Below, in pieces: positions 35,425 to 45,578 of a DNA stretch of 52,069 nucleotides. The translations under genes were made by a program, and so were the position numbers. Source of the stretch: JACKFB01 sp041389525 (lineage in GTDB: Bacteria; Myxococcota_A; UBA9042; PHBI01; JACKFB01); contig JAWKRR010000052.1 of the NCBI GenBank assembly GCA_041389525.1, positions 1 to 52,069 on the forward strand. Reading direction: 5' to 3'. The notes beneath the pieces were generated by a model. The model was not told the origin of the DNA. It did no database searches and saw nothing but the letters and a program-made list of their open reading frames with translations. How positions within the stretch are numbered: position 1 is the first letter of the stretch; each line of letters starts with the position of its first letter.

Positions 35425-37806
35425 CTAGGGCGCTGGGCACTGGTCCGGCACTACCCGCTCGAAAGCCGTGAACGGGTAGAGGGCGTTGTTGCTGTCTCCG
35501 CCCGCGGGGATCGTGCGCAGCCCGCATACTGAAGCGCCATTCGGACCAACTGCGATCGACGAGCAATCTGCGAGATCCTCGAGGTGGGCGAGACCGGTAA
35601 GGCCGCCCGCTGGGTCGACCCCCGCCAAGACGGTTCGGCGCGGGTCCGAAGCGGCTCCGAGACGGTAGCGCTCGCCGGACGGCGCCTGAAGCTCCCAGCC
35701 GGTCGCGAGTCCGAGCATAGACCCGTCGTTCGCAAGGAACGGAAACAGGAAGCCACCTGACGGAGAGCAATGGAGTGGCCCAGCCGAGGCGCCGTCGCTA
35801 TCGAAGCGCACGGGACAGATTGGAGGCGTTCCTGCGATCTCCGGGTCCGCGTAGGCAGTCGTCATCTGCTCGTTGGCGTCCGTGACGGTGAGCTCCTGAT
35901 GATAGCTGACGGTGGCGACCAGTCCGGCGCTGGCGTTGTAGTCGAGCGCCGCGAGTTGCTCATCGTTCGGACCATCGGCGTACATCTGTTGCAGACCCGC
36001 CCCGTCCGCCGCGAACTTCGCAAATACATAGCCCCGGCCGCCGAGGGGGTCGAACGTGCTCGCCCCAGGCGCCACCAGCGCGACTGGCCCGTTCGCCGCG
36101 ATCCCCACCGCCAAGCTGCCGTCGCCTGCGGCCCGCGCGAGGATCCGCGAGCCCTCGGCAGCCTCGCTCAACCAGCCGATCTCGCGCGCGACGGCCCCCT
36201 CCCCTCCCGGGGTCCATGTGAGGAACGCCAAGCCAACGGTTCCGGCGCCGGCGGCCGGGAGCCCGGGGAGCGAATTTCCCTTAACCACGGGCGCGACGAC
36301 GAGCTCGCGGTGTGTCGCCAAGATCCCGATGCGGCTCGGGGTGCTCGGCGCGTAGAATGGCGCGACGGGCACGAGCCCCGTCGGCAGCGACAACACCCAA
36401 CCGAAGGCCCCGCTCGGCCCGAAATAGACGAGCGCGTACGCAGCCCCAGCAGGATCCGCGGGGATCTCTGTCGCGCCTGAGGCCGGGATAGTCAAGCTGC
36501 CGTCGTGCTTGATGACGATGACCAGCCCGCCATCGGGCGTGAAGGCGGACGACTCGACGCGCAAATTCCCTGAGCCGCCGACAGGGCGGAAGTGGGTGAG
36601 GGCGCCTGACGAATCGACGCCGTACACCCAGATCCCGCGGACGTACTCGGACGGGCCGGTGGAGGTCGGGGGGAGGAACTCCTTCTCACCGCCGGCGTGG
36701 TGGAGGGTGGTCGGTACGTGCACCTCGACGACAACGGTCACCCCGCCTGTGGGGGTCAAGCCGTGGGCCACACGGTTTGAGAACGAGAGCGGCGACATCA
36801 AGACCTCCCACTCTGTCTCGACGTCCTCGAGGGGCACGGCCAAGCAGGTACCGCCGTTGCAGGTGTCGGCGGTCGTGCAAGCGTCCTCGTCGTCACACGC
36901 CGCGCCATCGGCGAGCGGACTGTGCTGGCAGTTGCCAGTGGATGCCTGGCAGGAGTCCGTCGTACACGGGTTGAAGTCGTCGCAGAGCTTGGCCGCGCCA
37001 CCGCATTTGAGCGATTTGCATACGTCGCCGAGGGTGCAGGGCTTTCCGTCGTCGCAGGCGGCACCGTCCACGGCTGGCGTGGGCGCGCAGGAGCCGTCGA
37101 GCGGATTGCACTCGCCGACGAGGCAGACCCCGTCGAACTCCGAGCAGTCCTTCGGGGTGCCGACGCAGACGCCGGCTGCGCAGGTGTCGGGGAGGGTGCA
37201 GGGGTCGCCGTCGTCGCAGGGGGTCCCTGTTTCGGGTTGGTAGGTGCAGCCCGCGCCGAAGGGATCGCAGGTCGGCGGGGCTTCGCAGGGACCGGCTGGC
37301 GGGCAGGCGGCGGCTGAGACACAGAGGGGCTCGGCGTCGGGGCCCGTGTCCGCGTCGGCGTCCGGTTGCGCGTCGGGCTCGGCGTCGGCGTCCGCCTGGG
37401 CGTCGATCTCGGGCTCAGCGTCGATCTCGGGCTCAGCGTCGATCTCGGCGTCGGCGTCCGGCTGGGCGTCGATCTCAGGTTCAGCGTCAGCGTCCGGTTC
37501 AGCGTCGATCTCGGGCTCGGCGTCAGCGTCCGGCTCAGCGTCGATCTCGGGCTCAGCGTCGACCTCGGGCTCGGCGTCGGCGTCCGGGCCGAGCTCGGGC
37601 GGCGCGTCCGCGTCGGCGTCTGCCGCGGCGTCCGGGCTTACCTCGGCCAGCGCGTCGGCTTCGACCTCGGCGTCCGGCGTCGGGGCGAGGTCGCCGCTTG
37701 TGTCCGCGTCCGCGCGGGGGAGGACCTTTGGGTAGGGCGGCGGCTCGACGCAGGCGGCGACAAGGACGGCGAGCGCTGCGATAATCGTGAGGTGCGGTCG
37801 GGACAT
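35425..37806 (-). CDS. Lipoprotein with Asp/Glu/Pro repeat stalk and Cys-rich repeats
   Basis: This 793-residue lipoprotein has C19 in the lipobox VAAC. Residues about 35-160 are a flexible acidic stalk of degenerate hexapeptides (DAEPEI, DAEPDA) that would hold the rest away from the membrane. Residues about 161-325 hold four-Cys repeats (CDPFGAGC, CDDGDPCTLPDTC, CDDGKPCTLGDVC and similar). The C-terminal 460 residues form an all-beta region with recurring Gly-Gly-aromatic strands (GGLVIVIKHDGSLTI, YVFAKFAADGAG, LTGLAHLEDLADC) that may be a beta-propeller. The last residues hold Cys pairs. The function is unknown; its layout matches other lipoproteins in this window. Confidence 0.75.
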   Translation of the reverse strand: MSRPHLTIIAALAVLVAACVEPPPYPKVLPRADADTSGDLAPTPDAEVEADALAEVSPDAAADADADAPPELGPDADAEPEVDAEPEIDAEPDADAEPEIDAEPDADAEPEIDAQPDADAEIDAEPEIDAEPEIDAQADADAEPDAQPDADADTGPDAEPLCVSAAACPPAGPCEAPPTCDPFGAGCTYQPETGTPCDDGDPCTLPDTCAAGVCVGTPKDCSEFDGVCLVGECNPLDGSCAPTPAVDGAACDDGKPCTLGDVCKSLKCGGAAKLCDDFNPCTTDSCQASTGNCQHSPLADGAACDDEDACTTADTCNGGTCLAVPLEDVETEWEVLMSPLSFSNRVAHGLTPTGGVTVVVEVHVPTTLHHAGGEKEFLPPTSTGPSEYVRGIWVYGVDSSGALTHFRPVGGSGNLRVESSAFTPDGGLVIVIKHDGSLTIPASGATEIPADPAGAAYALVYFGPSGAFGWVLSLPTGLVPVAPFYAPSTPSRIGILATHRELVVAPVVKGNSLPGLPAAGAGTVGLAFLTWTPGGEGAVAREIGWLSEAAEGSRILARAAGDGSLAVGIAANGPVALVAPGASTFDPLGGRGYVFAKFAADGAGLQQMYADGPNDEQLAALDYNASAGLVATVSYHQELTVTDANEQMTTAYADPEIAGTPPICPVRFDSDGASAGPLHCSPSGGFLFPFLANDGSMLGLATGWELQAPSGERYRLGAASDPRRTVLAGVDPAGGLTGLAHLEDLADCSSIAVGPNGASVCGLRTIPAGGDSNNALYPFTAFERVVPDQCPAP
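37327..37587 (-). repeat. Tandem repeat encoding DAEPEI/DAEPDA units
   Basis: About fourteen imperfect 18-bp units (for example gtcgatctcgggctcagc on the plus strand) encode the acidic stalk of the lipoprotein at 35425. Unit number can vary without frameshift, so stalk length may be polymorphic. Confidence 0.8.
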
Positions 37807-38169
37807 CGGATGGCTCCGCTGCTTTCGTGTAGCTCGCTTCGCGCTGCGAAACGGGGGCCGACAGCCGAGCGTACCTCAAGGCAGCCGGGCGCGGTAGGCG
37901 GTCCAACCGTTACGGGCTGGAAACGGGCTCGAAATGCGGGTTTGCGATCGTTGAGTCCGGTCCCGACCGGGGTAGCGGCTGCGGAGATGACGGGCCGCCG
38001 TCGCTCTCCACGGGAAGCGCAGAGCGGCGGCGGTACCCCCTCCGGGCCGTCGCCGCTCTGCTTTCTACTCTCCCGAACACGGGTCTGCGCTGCCCGTCCG
38101 GGGCGCCCCACGCTTCCCCCAGGTGGCGACTTCCGTTATGGAAAGCGCCGCACCCGACCAGGACGCCAC
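37807..38169. other. 363-bp non-coding region with structured RNA signals
   Basis: No plausible gene lies here; the long frame crossing it is not supported. It contains a perfect hairpin (CCGGTC, two bases, GACCGG) near 37959-37972, and the A/B/C arm set at 37995-38061. The divergent neighbours are the lipoprotein at 35425-37806 and the TPR gene at 38170, so both starts take their promoters from this region. I cannot assign clear -35/-10 pairs. Confidence 0.6.
37995..38061 (+). promoter_or_regulatory. Candidate transcription attenuator: alternative hairpins ending in an intrinsic terminator
   Basis: Three 13-nt arms lie 26 nt apart: A CCGCCGTCGCTCT (37995-38007), B AGAGCGGCGGCGG (38021-38033), C CCGTCGCCGCTCT (38047-38059). 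A pairs fully with B and B pairs fully with C (one G-U each), and both loops are 13 nt. B-C extends to 15 bp (38019-38061) and is followed by TTTCTACTCTCC, a terminator-like tail. A-B would preclude B-C. This is the antiterminator/terminator arrangement of leader attenuators, 109 nt upstream of the TPR gene. Confidence 0.6.
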
Positions 38170-38496
38170 GTGGACCCCAACGCCCGCATCGCCCAGTTTC
38201 AGGACCTCAAGCAGCGCTTTCCCCAGATGGAGCAGCCCCGCTGGAGCCTCGCGACCGCGTTCGAGGGCGCCTCACGCTTTGAAGAGGCCGTCGTCGAGTT
38301 CCGCGAGCTTGTGGCGATAAAGCCCGACTACTGCGTCGCGTTCTTGCACCTCGGCTGCTGCCTCATCGAGCTGGAGCGCTACGCCGAGGCCGTCGAAGCG
38401 CTCGAGTCCGCCCACGCCCTCGCGGTCGCCCAGGGCCACATGGCGCCCAAGCAGGAAGCCGAGATGCTCATCGAGCAGGCCCGCGAAGAGATGTAG
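38170..38496 (+). CDS. Small TPR protein
   Basis: This 108-residue protein has a GTG start with AGGA 7 nt upstream. It contains about two and a half tetratricopeptide repeats (RWSLATAFEGASRFEEAVVEFRELVAIKP, then AFLHLGCCLIELERYAEAVEALESAHALA), with the usual A/G and Y/F positions. It has no signal peptide, so it is probably a cytoplasmic protein-protein adaptor. An upstream attenuator-like element may control it. The stop codon is inside a short palindrome shared with the convergent small membrane protein gene. Confidence 0.78.
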   Translation: MDPNARIAQFQDLKQRFPQMEQPRWSLATAFEGASRFEEAVVEFRELVAIKPDYCVAFLHLGCCLIELERYAEAVEALESAHALAVAQGHMAPKQEAEMLIEQAREEM

Positions 38497-38508
38497 CGCC
38501 GCGCGCTA
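38494..38508. other. Palindrome holding both convergent stop codons
   Basis: TAGCGC, three bases, GCGCTA spans both TAG stop codons of the TPR gene and the small membrane protein gene. A similar arrangement occurs at 13453-13464. There is no T-tract. Confidence 0.6.
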
Positions 38509-38736
38509 CTCCGCCGCCTCGTCATCCGGCGCCTTCAGCTCGTCGAAGTCATCCTCCGCCGAGTCGACCCCGAGCGCCTCGTTCGCCTTGTCGCGCTGCT
38601 CTTGCAGCTTCTGCTGCTCGGCGACGAAGGCCGGGTCGGGCCGGAGGAAGTTGGTATACACGAAGTATCCCGCTCCCGCGGCGCCGATGAGCACGACCAG
38701 GAGCACGACCTTCCAGTTCTTCTTCAGTGCGTCCAC
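38506..38736 (-). CDS. Small single-span membrane protein
   Basis: This 76-residue protein has a GTG preceded by GGAGG, with sequence VDALKKNWKVVLLVVLIGAAGAGYFVYTNF. That gives a short charged N-terminus, one membrane helix (residues 9-26) and a soluble C-terminal tail. The tail contains a short charged helix (VAEQQKLQEQRDKANEALG) and an acidic end. A longer start at 38802 is possible but lacks the ribosome binding site. The function is unknown. It follows yceI on the same strand after a terminator-like hairpin. Confidence 0.6.
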   Translation of the reverse strand: MDALKKNWKVVLLVVLIGAAGAGYFVYTNFLRPDPAFVAEQQKLQEQRDKANEALGVDSAEDDFDELKAPDDEAAE

Positions 38737-38822
38737 GTTCCCCTCCTCGCTTCCAAAGTCGCCGATGCGACCTAGTAAAAGGAAGGGCCGGCAGCAGCTC
38801 ACACCACCGTCCGGCCCCGCGC

Positions 38823-38856
38823 GCCTGTCCCCACCGCTCCGCGCATGGGGACAGGC
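38823..38856 (-). terminator. Strong hairpin downstream of yceI
   Basis: A perfect 11-bp stem GCCTGTCCCCA/TGGGGACAGGC with a 12-nt loop lies between the yceI stop and the small membrane gene start. There is no T-tract in either direction, so it may pause or stabilise RNA rather than terminate. Confidence 0.5.
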
Positions 38857-38883
38857 CCTTCGACAATCGCCAGCTCGCGCTGA

Positions 38884-39522
38884 CTACATCGCCGGCGTCA
38901 GGCTGACCTTCACCTCGACCTCGTCGGCCACCTTCACGCCCGCGATGTGCTCGGGCGGGTTGACGCCGAAGTCGCGGATGTTGAGCTTGAAGACGGCGCG
39001 CACGACCAGCACGTCGGTCTTGATCCAGGCCTTCTTCGTCTCCTCGGTCGCCTTGCGGAAGGTGATGAACGCCTTCGCCTTCACGGGCTTGGTGACACCC
39101 TTGATGGTGATGTTGCCGCTGACCGTCGCCTCGACCTTCTTGCCGTCGGCGAGCGCCTTCGCCTTGGTCTCCACCTTATCGATGGTGAAGCTGATCGTCG
39201 GGTGCGCCTTCGCGTCCAGCCAGTCCGCGCCCTGAAGGTGCTCGTCGCGCATGGGGATGCCCGTGCGGATCGACTCGACCGGGATGCTGAGGCTGCCGGT
39301 GGCCGCCGAAGGGTTCGCCAGGTCCACCTTGAGCTCGCCGGTCACCGCGCTGGTGACGCCGGTGATGGCCTCGAAGGGAGCGTCGTTTTCGAAGGCGATG
39401 CGGTTGAGGCCGCCTTGCTCGGGGCTCATCTTGAAGGAGGTGGCCTCGGCCAGCGCGGCGGAAGCCATCAGGGCCACGGCGGCCACGGAAGCGATAAGAA
39501 TCTGGGAAGTTCTGACGATCAT
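38884..39522 (-). CDS. YceI-family periplasmic protein
   Basis: This 212-residue protein has a signal peptide (SQILIASVAAVALMASAALA) and GGAGAG before the ATG. The lipocalin-like YceI domain binds isoprenoid-like lipids in characterised relatives. Family features are FKMSPEQGGLNRIAFENDA, the SAATGSLSIPVESIRTG strand, MRDEHLQGADWLDAKAHPTI, and the C-terminal IRDFGVNPPEHIAGVKVADEVEV. The promoter carries a palindrome in its spacer, so a repressor is probable. YceI genes elsewhere respond to stress or redox signals. Confidence 0.9.
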   Translation of the reverse strand: MIVRTSQILIASVAAVALMASAALAEATSFKMSPEQGGLNRIAFENDAPFEAITGVTSAVTGELKVDLANPSAATGSLSIPVESIRTGIPMRDEHLQGADWLDAKAHPTISFTIDKVETKAKALADGKKVEATVSGNITIKGVTKPVKAKAFITFRKATEETKKAWIKTDVLVVRAVFKLNIRDFGVNPPEHIAGVKVADEVEVKVSLTPAM

Positions 39523-39567
39523 GGGCTCTCTCCTCTCCTCGTCCACCGAGGTCGATTGATATCTAAT

Positions 39568-39596
39568 CATTTAACTTCGAACTATTTGAAAGTCAA
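39568..39596 (-). promoter_or_regulatory. yceI promoter
   Basis: On the minus strand TTGACT is followed after 17 nt by TAAATG. It lies about 45 nt upstream of the yceI ATG. It is a conspicuous AT-rich island in otherwise very GC-rich DNA. Confidence 0.65.
39574..39593. promoter_or_regulatory. Candidate operator in the yceI promoter spacer
   Basis: ACTTCGAACTATTTGAAAGT is an imperfect palindrome, 7 of 10 pairs, that fills the spacer between the -35 and -10 boxes. The size fits a MarR- or HxlR-like dimeric repressor. No regulator gene is adjacent, so the binding protein is unknown. Confidence 0.5.
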
Positions 39597-39776
39597 CCAC
39601 CGCGGCGAGGCAAAGGTTCCTCGCTGTCGACCGAGTCGACGCTGGCGGGTGAGGTTGCATGGGGGGTACGCGCGCCGGCTGAGGATGGTTACCGGCCCGC
39701 ACTCGTCGAGGCGTCAAACCGAACCAAACCGGGCCTTCGCGGGCCGCCAGCGCCGCCTCCCAGCGGGGATGCATCG
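39597..39776. other. Non-coding gap between yceI and glyQ
   Basis: The whole yceI-glyQ gap (39523-39836) holds no gene. It includes small hairpins (GCGAGG/CCTCGC near 39605-39624, and GTCGAC/GTCGAC next to it). I see no recognisable glycine riboswitch or T-box pattern. Confidence 0.5.
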
Positions 39777-39804
39777 TTGACACCGGCTTCGGCGCGGTGA
39801 TAGC
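39777..39804 (+). promoter_or_regulatory. Candidate glyQS promoter
   Basis: TTGACA is followed after 16 nt by GATAGC, with a TG just before it (extended -10). It is 32 nt upstream of the glyQ GTG. A GGGAG ribosome binding site lies 6 nt before that start. Confidence 0.5.
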
Positions 39805-39836
39805 AACTCGGCTCCGTAAGTCGCCGGGAGCCGCGT

Positions 39837-40727
39837 GTGAGCAAGACGTTTCAAGGGCTCATCCTGGCCCTCCAGGACTTCTGGGCAAGCCACGGCTGCC
39901 TCATCGTCCAGCCTTACGACACCGAGAAGGGCGCCGGCACCTTCAACCCCTCGACCTTCCTGCGCGCGCTGGGCCCCGAGCCGTGGCGCGCCGCCTACGT
40001 CGAGCCCTGCCGCCGCCCCGCCGACGGCCGCTACGGCGAAAACCCCAATCGGTTGCAGCACTATTTCCAGTATCAGGTGCTGCTGAAGCCCTCGCCGCCG
40101 GACGTCCAGGACCTCTACTTGAAGAGCCTGGTCGCCATCGGCATCGAGCCGGCGCGACACGACATCCGCTTCGTCGAGGACAATTGGGAGTCGCCGACCG
40201 TCGGCGCGTGGGGCCTGGGCTGGGAGGTCTGGCTCGACGGCATGGAGATCACCCAGTTCACGTACTTTCAGCAGGTCGGCGGCATCGAGCTGGACCCGAT
40301 CTCGGCCGAGCTCACCTACGGCCTCGAGCGCATCGCGATGTACCTGCAGGACGTCGACAACGTGTACGACCTCGTGTGGGCGCCGGGCGTGACCTACGGC
40401 GAGGTGAAGCACCAGGACGAGGTCGAGTTCTCGCGCTTCAACTTCGAAGAGGCCGACGTGCCCTTCCACCGCGAGCTCTTCGACCGCTACGAGTCGGAGT
40501 GCTTGCGGTTGCTGGGGCTGGGGCTGGTCTTGCCGGCCTACGACTACTGCATGAAGTGCTCGCACGCGTTCAACCTGCTGGACGCGCGCGGGGCCATCAG
40601 CGTGGCCGAGCGGCAGAAGACGATTTTCCGCGTGCGGACGCTGGCCAAGGGCGTCGCGGAGGCCTACATCCAGCAGCGCGAGGCCATGGGCTTTCCGATG
40701 CTGAAGGGCGCCGGGGGTGCCGAATGA
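39837..40727 (+). CDS. glyQ: Glycine--tRNA ligase alpha subunit
   Basis: This 296-residue catalytic alpha chain of the bacterial heterotetrameric GlyRS charges tRNA-Gly. The start is GTG with GGGAG 6 nt upstream. Conserved blocks are FQGLILALQDFWASHGC, YDTEKGAGTFNPSTFLRALGPEPW, YVEPCRRPADGRYGENPNR, QHYFQYQVLLKPSP, and the class II motif region around ELTYGLERIAMYLQ. The end (YIQQREAMGFPMLKG) is also typical. The length is normal. It overlaps glyS by 4 nt (ATGA), as in most bacteria that use the alpha-beta enzyme. Confidence 0.97.
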   Translation: MSKTFQGLILALQDFWASHGCLIVQPYDTEKGAGTFNPSTFLRALGPEPWRAAYVEPCRRPADGRYGENPNRLQHYFQYQVLLKPSPPDVQDLYLKSLVAIGIEPARHDIRFVEDNWESPTVGAWGLGWEVWLDGMEITQFTYFQQVGGIELDPISAELTYGLERIAMYLQDVDNVYDLVWAPGVTYGEVKHQDEVEFSRFNFEEADVPFHRELFDRYESECLRLLGLGLVLPAYDYCMKCSHAFNLLDARGAISVAERQKTIFRVRTLAKGVAEAYIQQREAMGFPMLKGAGGAE

Positions 40728-42790
40728 GAGAGCTGCTCTTCGAGCTCGGCACTGAGGAGATCCCTGCGCGGTTGCTGCGCGGGGCACGCCAAGAGCTGTG
40801 TCAGCGGCTGGCCGAGGGGCTCGAGGCCATCGGGCTCGAGTACGAGAACATCCACGGCTACGCGACGCCGCGGCGTCTGGCTGTGGTCGCGGCGGTGGCG
40901 GAGCGCCAGCCCGACCGCACGGCCGAGATGCTCGGGCCGCCCTACGACGCGGCCTTCGACAAGGACGGCAACGCCACGGCGGCGGCGGAGGGCTTCGCGC
41001 GCCGTCACGGGGTCAGCGTGGACGCGCTCGAGCGCCGCGCCACCGACAAGGGCGACCGCATCGGGGTCACCGTTCACACGCCCGGGCGTGACGCCACCGA
41101 GCTGCTCGCCGAGATCCTGACGACCTGCGTCGACAAGCTGACGTGGCCCAAGGCGATGCGCTGGGGCAGCCGGCGCGAGAACTTCATCCGGCCGGTGCAC
41201 TGGATCGTCGCGCTCTTCGACGGCGCGGTGCTGCCGCTGGAGTGGGGCGGCGTGCAGTCGGGCAACATGACGCGCGGCCACCGGTTCATGGCGCCCGAGC
41301 CCTTCGAGGTGCACACGGCGCTGTCGTGGTTGGACGGCCTGCGCGAGCGCTACGTCGAGCCCGACGCGGCCGCCCGCGAGGAGCGGGTCGAGACGGGTGC
41401 GGCGCGGTTGGCGGCCGACGTCGACGGCATCCCGGCGCTGGATGAGGCGCTGCTGGAAGAGGTCGGCGGCATCGTGGAGTGGCCGGTCCCCCTGCTCGGG
41501 AACTTCGAGGCCAGCTACCTCGAGCTGCCGAAGTCGGTCATCACGACCCCGATGACGGTGCACCAGCGGTACATCCCGATTCTGAACTCCGCCGGCGACC
41601 TGACTCGACACTTCATCATCGTGGCGGGCACCGAGGCGACCGACCCGTCCGTGGTCTCCGCGGGCAACGGTCGCGTGCTGCGCGCGCGCCTGGCCGACGC
41701 GCGCTTCTTCTTCGAGCAGGACACCCGGCGCACGCTGGAGTCCTTCGTCGAGAAGCTCGAGGAGCGCGTGTTCCTGCAAGGTCTCGGGACGATGCGGGCG
41801 CGCGCCTCCCGCCTCGAGACCCTGTCGCGGGAGCTGGTGGCGACGCTGGCGCCCGACGACGCTGCGGCGCCTGAGTTGGCAGCGCGGGCTGGCTTTCTTG
41901 CGAAGGCCGACCTCGCCAGCGACATGGTGGGTGAATTCGCACAGCTCCAGGGCGAGATGGGCATGGAGTACGCCCGGCGCGCCGGCGAACACCCCCAGGT
42001 GGCGGCTGCGATTTTTGAGCACTACCAGCCGCGCTCGGCGACCGACGACATCCCGGAGAGCACCATCGGTCGGGCCGTCGCCTTGGCCGACAAGCTGGAC
42101 GCGCTCGTCGGCTGTTTTTCGCTGGGGCTCGAGCCGACGGGCTCCGCCGACCCCTACGCCCTGCGGCGCCAGGCCCTCGGCGTCATTCGCATCCTCGAGG
42201 AGGCGGACCCGGCCCCCGGCGTGGCGGAGGTGCTCGAGATCGCGCGCGACGCTTACGGGACCTCGCTCTCCGCGGCGTGGCCGCCGGTGCGCGAGCGGCT
42301 GCTGGAGTTCTTCCGCGGGCGCATGAAGGCCGCCCTGGCTCAGGACTACACGCCGGACTTCGCCGAGGCCGTGCTGGCCGTGGGTTTCGACGACCCGGCA
42401 GACGCCCGCGGACGCCTGGAGGCGCTCTTCGCCATGAAGCGCACCGACGGCTGGGACGCGCTGGCTGCGGCGGTCAAGCGCGTGCGGAAGATCATCGAGG
42501 ACGCGGTGGTCACCCCGCTGGACCCGGCATCGCTCACCGAGCCGGCGGAGCGCGCGCTCTACGACGCGTGGCTCGCGGTGGAGCGCGCGGCGTCGGCCGA
42601 CTTGGACGCGGGCGAGTACGCCAGCGCGCTGGAGGCCCTGGCGACGCTCGGCCCGGCCATCGCGCGCTTCTTCGACGACGTGATGGTGATGAGCGAGGTG
42701 CCCGCCGAGCGCGCCCGTCGCCTCGCCCTGTTGGCGGCCGTCGACGGGCTCTTCCACCGTATCGCCGCCTTCGACCGGGTCTCCACCTGA
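40724..42790 (+). CDS. glyS: Glycine--tRNA ligase beta subunit
   Basis: This 688-residue beta chain binds tRNA-Gly and supports the alpha catalytic subunit. It begins with the standard RELLFELGTEEIPARLL. It continues with the HGYATPRRLAV block, then KAMRWGSRRENFIRPVHWIVALFDG, TPMTVHQRYIPILN and RVLRARLADARFFFEQD. The C-terminal helical and anticodon-binding domain ends with RLALLAAVDGLFHRIAAFDRVST. The ATG overlaps the glyQ stop. A frame starting further upstream is not glyS and lies inside glyQ. Confidence 0.97.
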   Translation: MRELLFELGTEEIPARLLRGARQELCQRLAEGLEAIGLEYENIHGYATPRRLAVVAAVAERQPDRTAEMLGPPYDAAFDKDGNATAAAEGFARRHGVSVDALERRATDKGDRIGVTVHTPGRDATELLAEILTTCVDKLTWPKAMRWGSRRENFIRPVHWIVALFDGAVLPLEWGGVQSGNMTRGHRFMAPEPFEVHTALSWLDGLRERYVEPDAAAREERVETGAARLAADVDGIPALDEALLEEVGGIVEWPVPLLGNFEASYLELPKSVITTPMTVHQRYIPILNSAGDLTRHFIIVAGTEATDPSVVSAGNGRVLRARLADARFFFEQDTRRTLESFVEKLEERVFLQGLGTMRARASRLETLSRELVATLAPDDAAAPELAARAGFLAKADLASDMVGEFAQLQGEMGMEYARRAGEHPQVAAAIFEHYQPRSATDDIPESTIGRAVALADKLDALVGCFSLGLEPTGSADPYALRRQALGVIRILEEADPAPGVAEVLEIARDAYGTSLSAAWPPVRERLLEFFRGRMKAALAQDYTPDFAEAVLAVGFDDPADARGRLEALFAMKRTDGWDALAAAVKRVRKIIEDAVVTPLDPASLTEPAERALYDAWLAVERAASADLDAGEYASALEALATLGPAIARFFDDVMVMSEVPAERARRLALLAAVDGLFHRIAAFDRVST

Positions 42791-42914
42791 GCGCATCACC
42801 TGCGGACCGTTCATACGTGTGGCAGGACGCCCGACTGGGCCGCGGCAACTTCTCGACTGAACCGACTCCAATGGCGCCCTCCCCTGGGCGCTCCGCAATC
42901 GTGGAATTTCACTG

Positions 42915-45574
<2,660 letters not shown>

Positions 45575-45578
<4 letters not shown>

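Noticed and set aside
37930..38061. Known riboswitch such as cobalamin, c-di-GMP or fluoride
   Set aside because: The sequence does not show the conserved boxes of these families; only the alternative hairpins are supported.
37366..38169. Plus-strand frame upstream of the TPR gene
   Set aside because: The part before 38170 is antisense to the lipoprotein stalk repeat and then crosses structured non-coding DNA; only the last 108 codons are TPR.
39597..39836. Glycine riboswitch or T-box before glyQ
   Set aside because: There is no specifier loop, T-box sequence or glycine aptamer core; only small local hairpins are visible.
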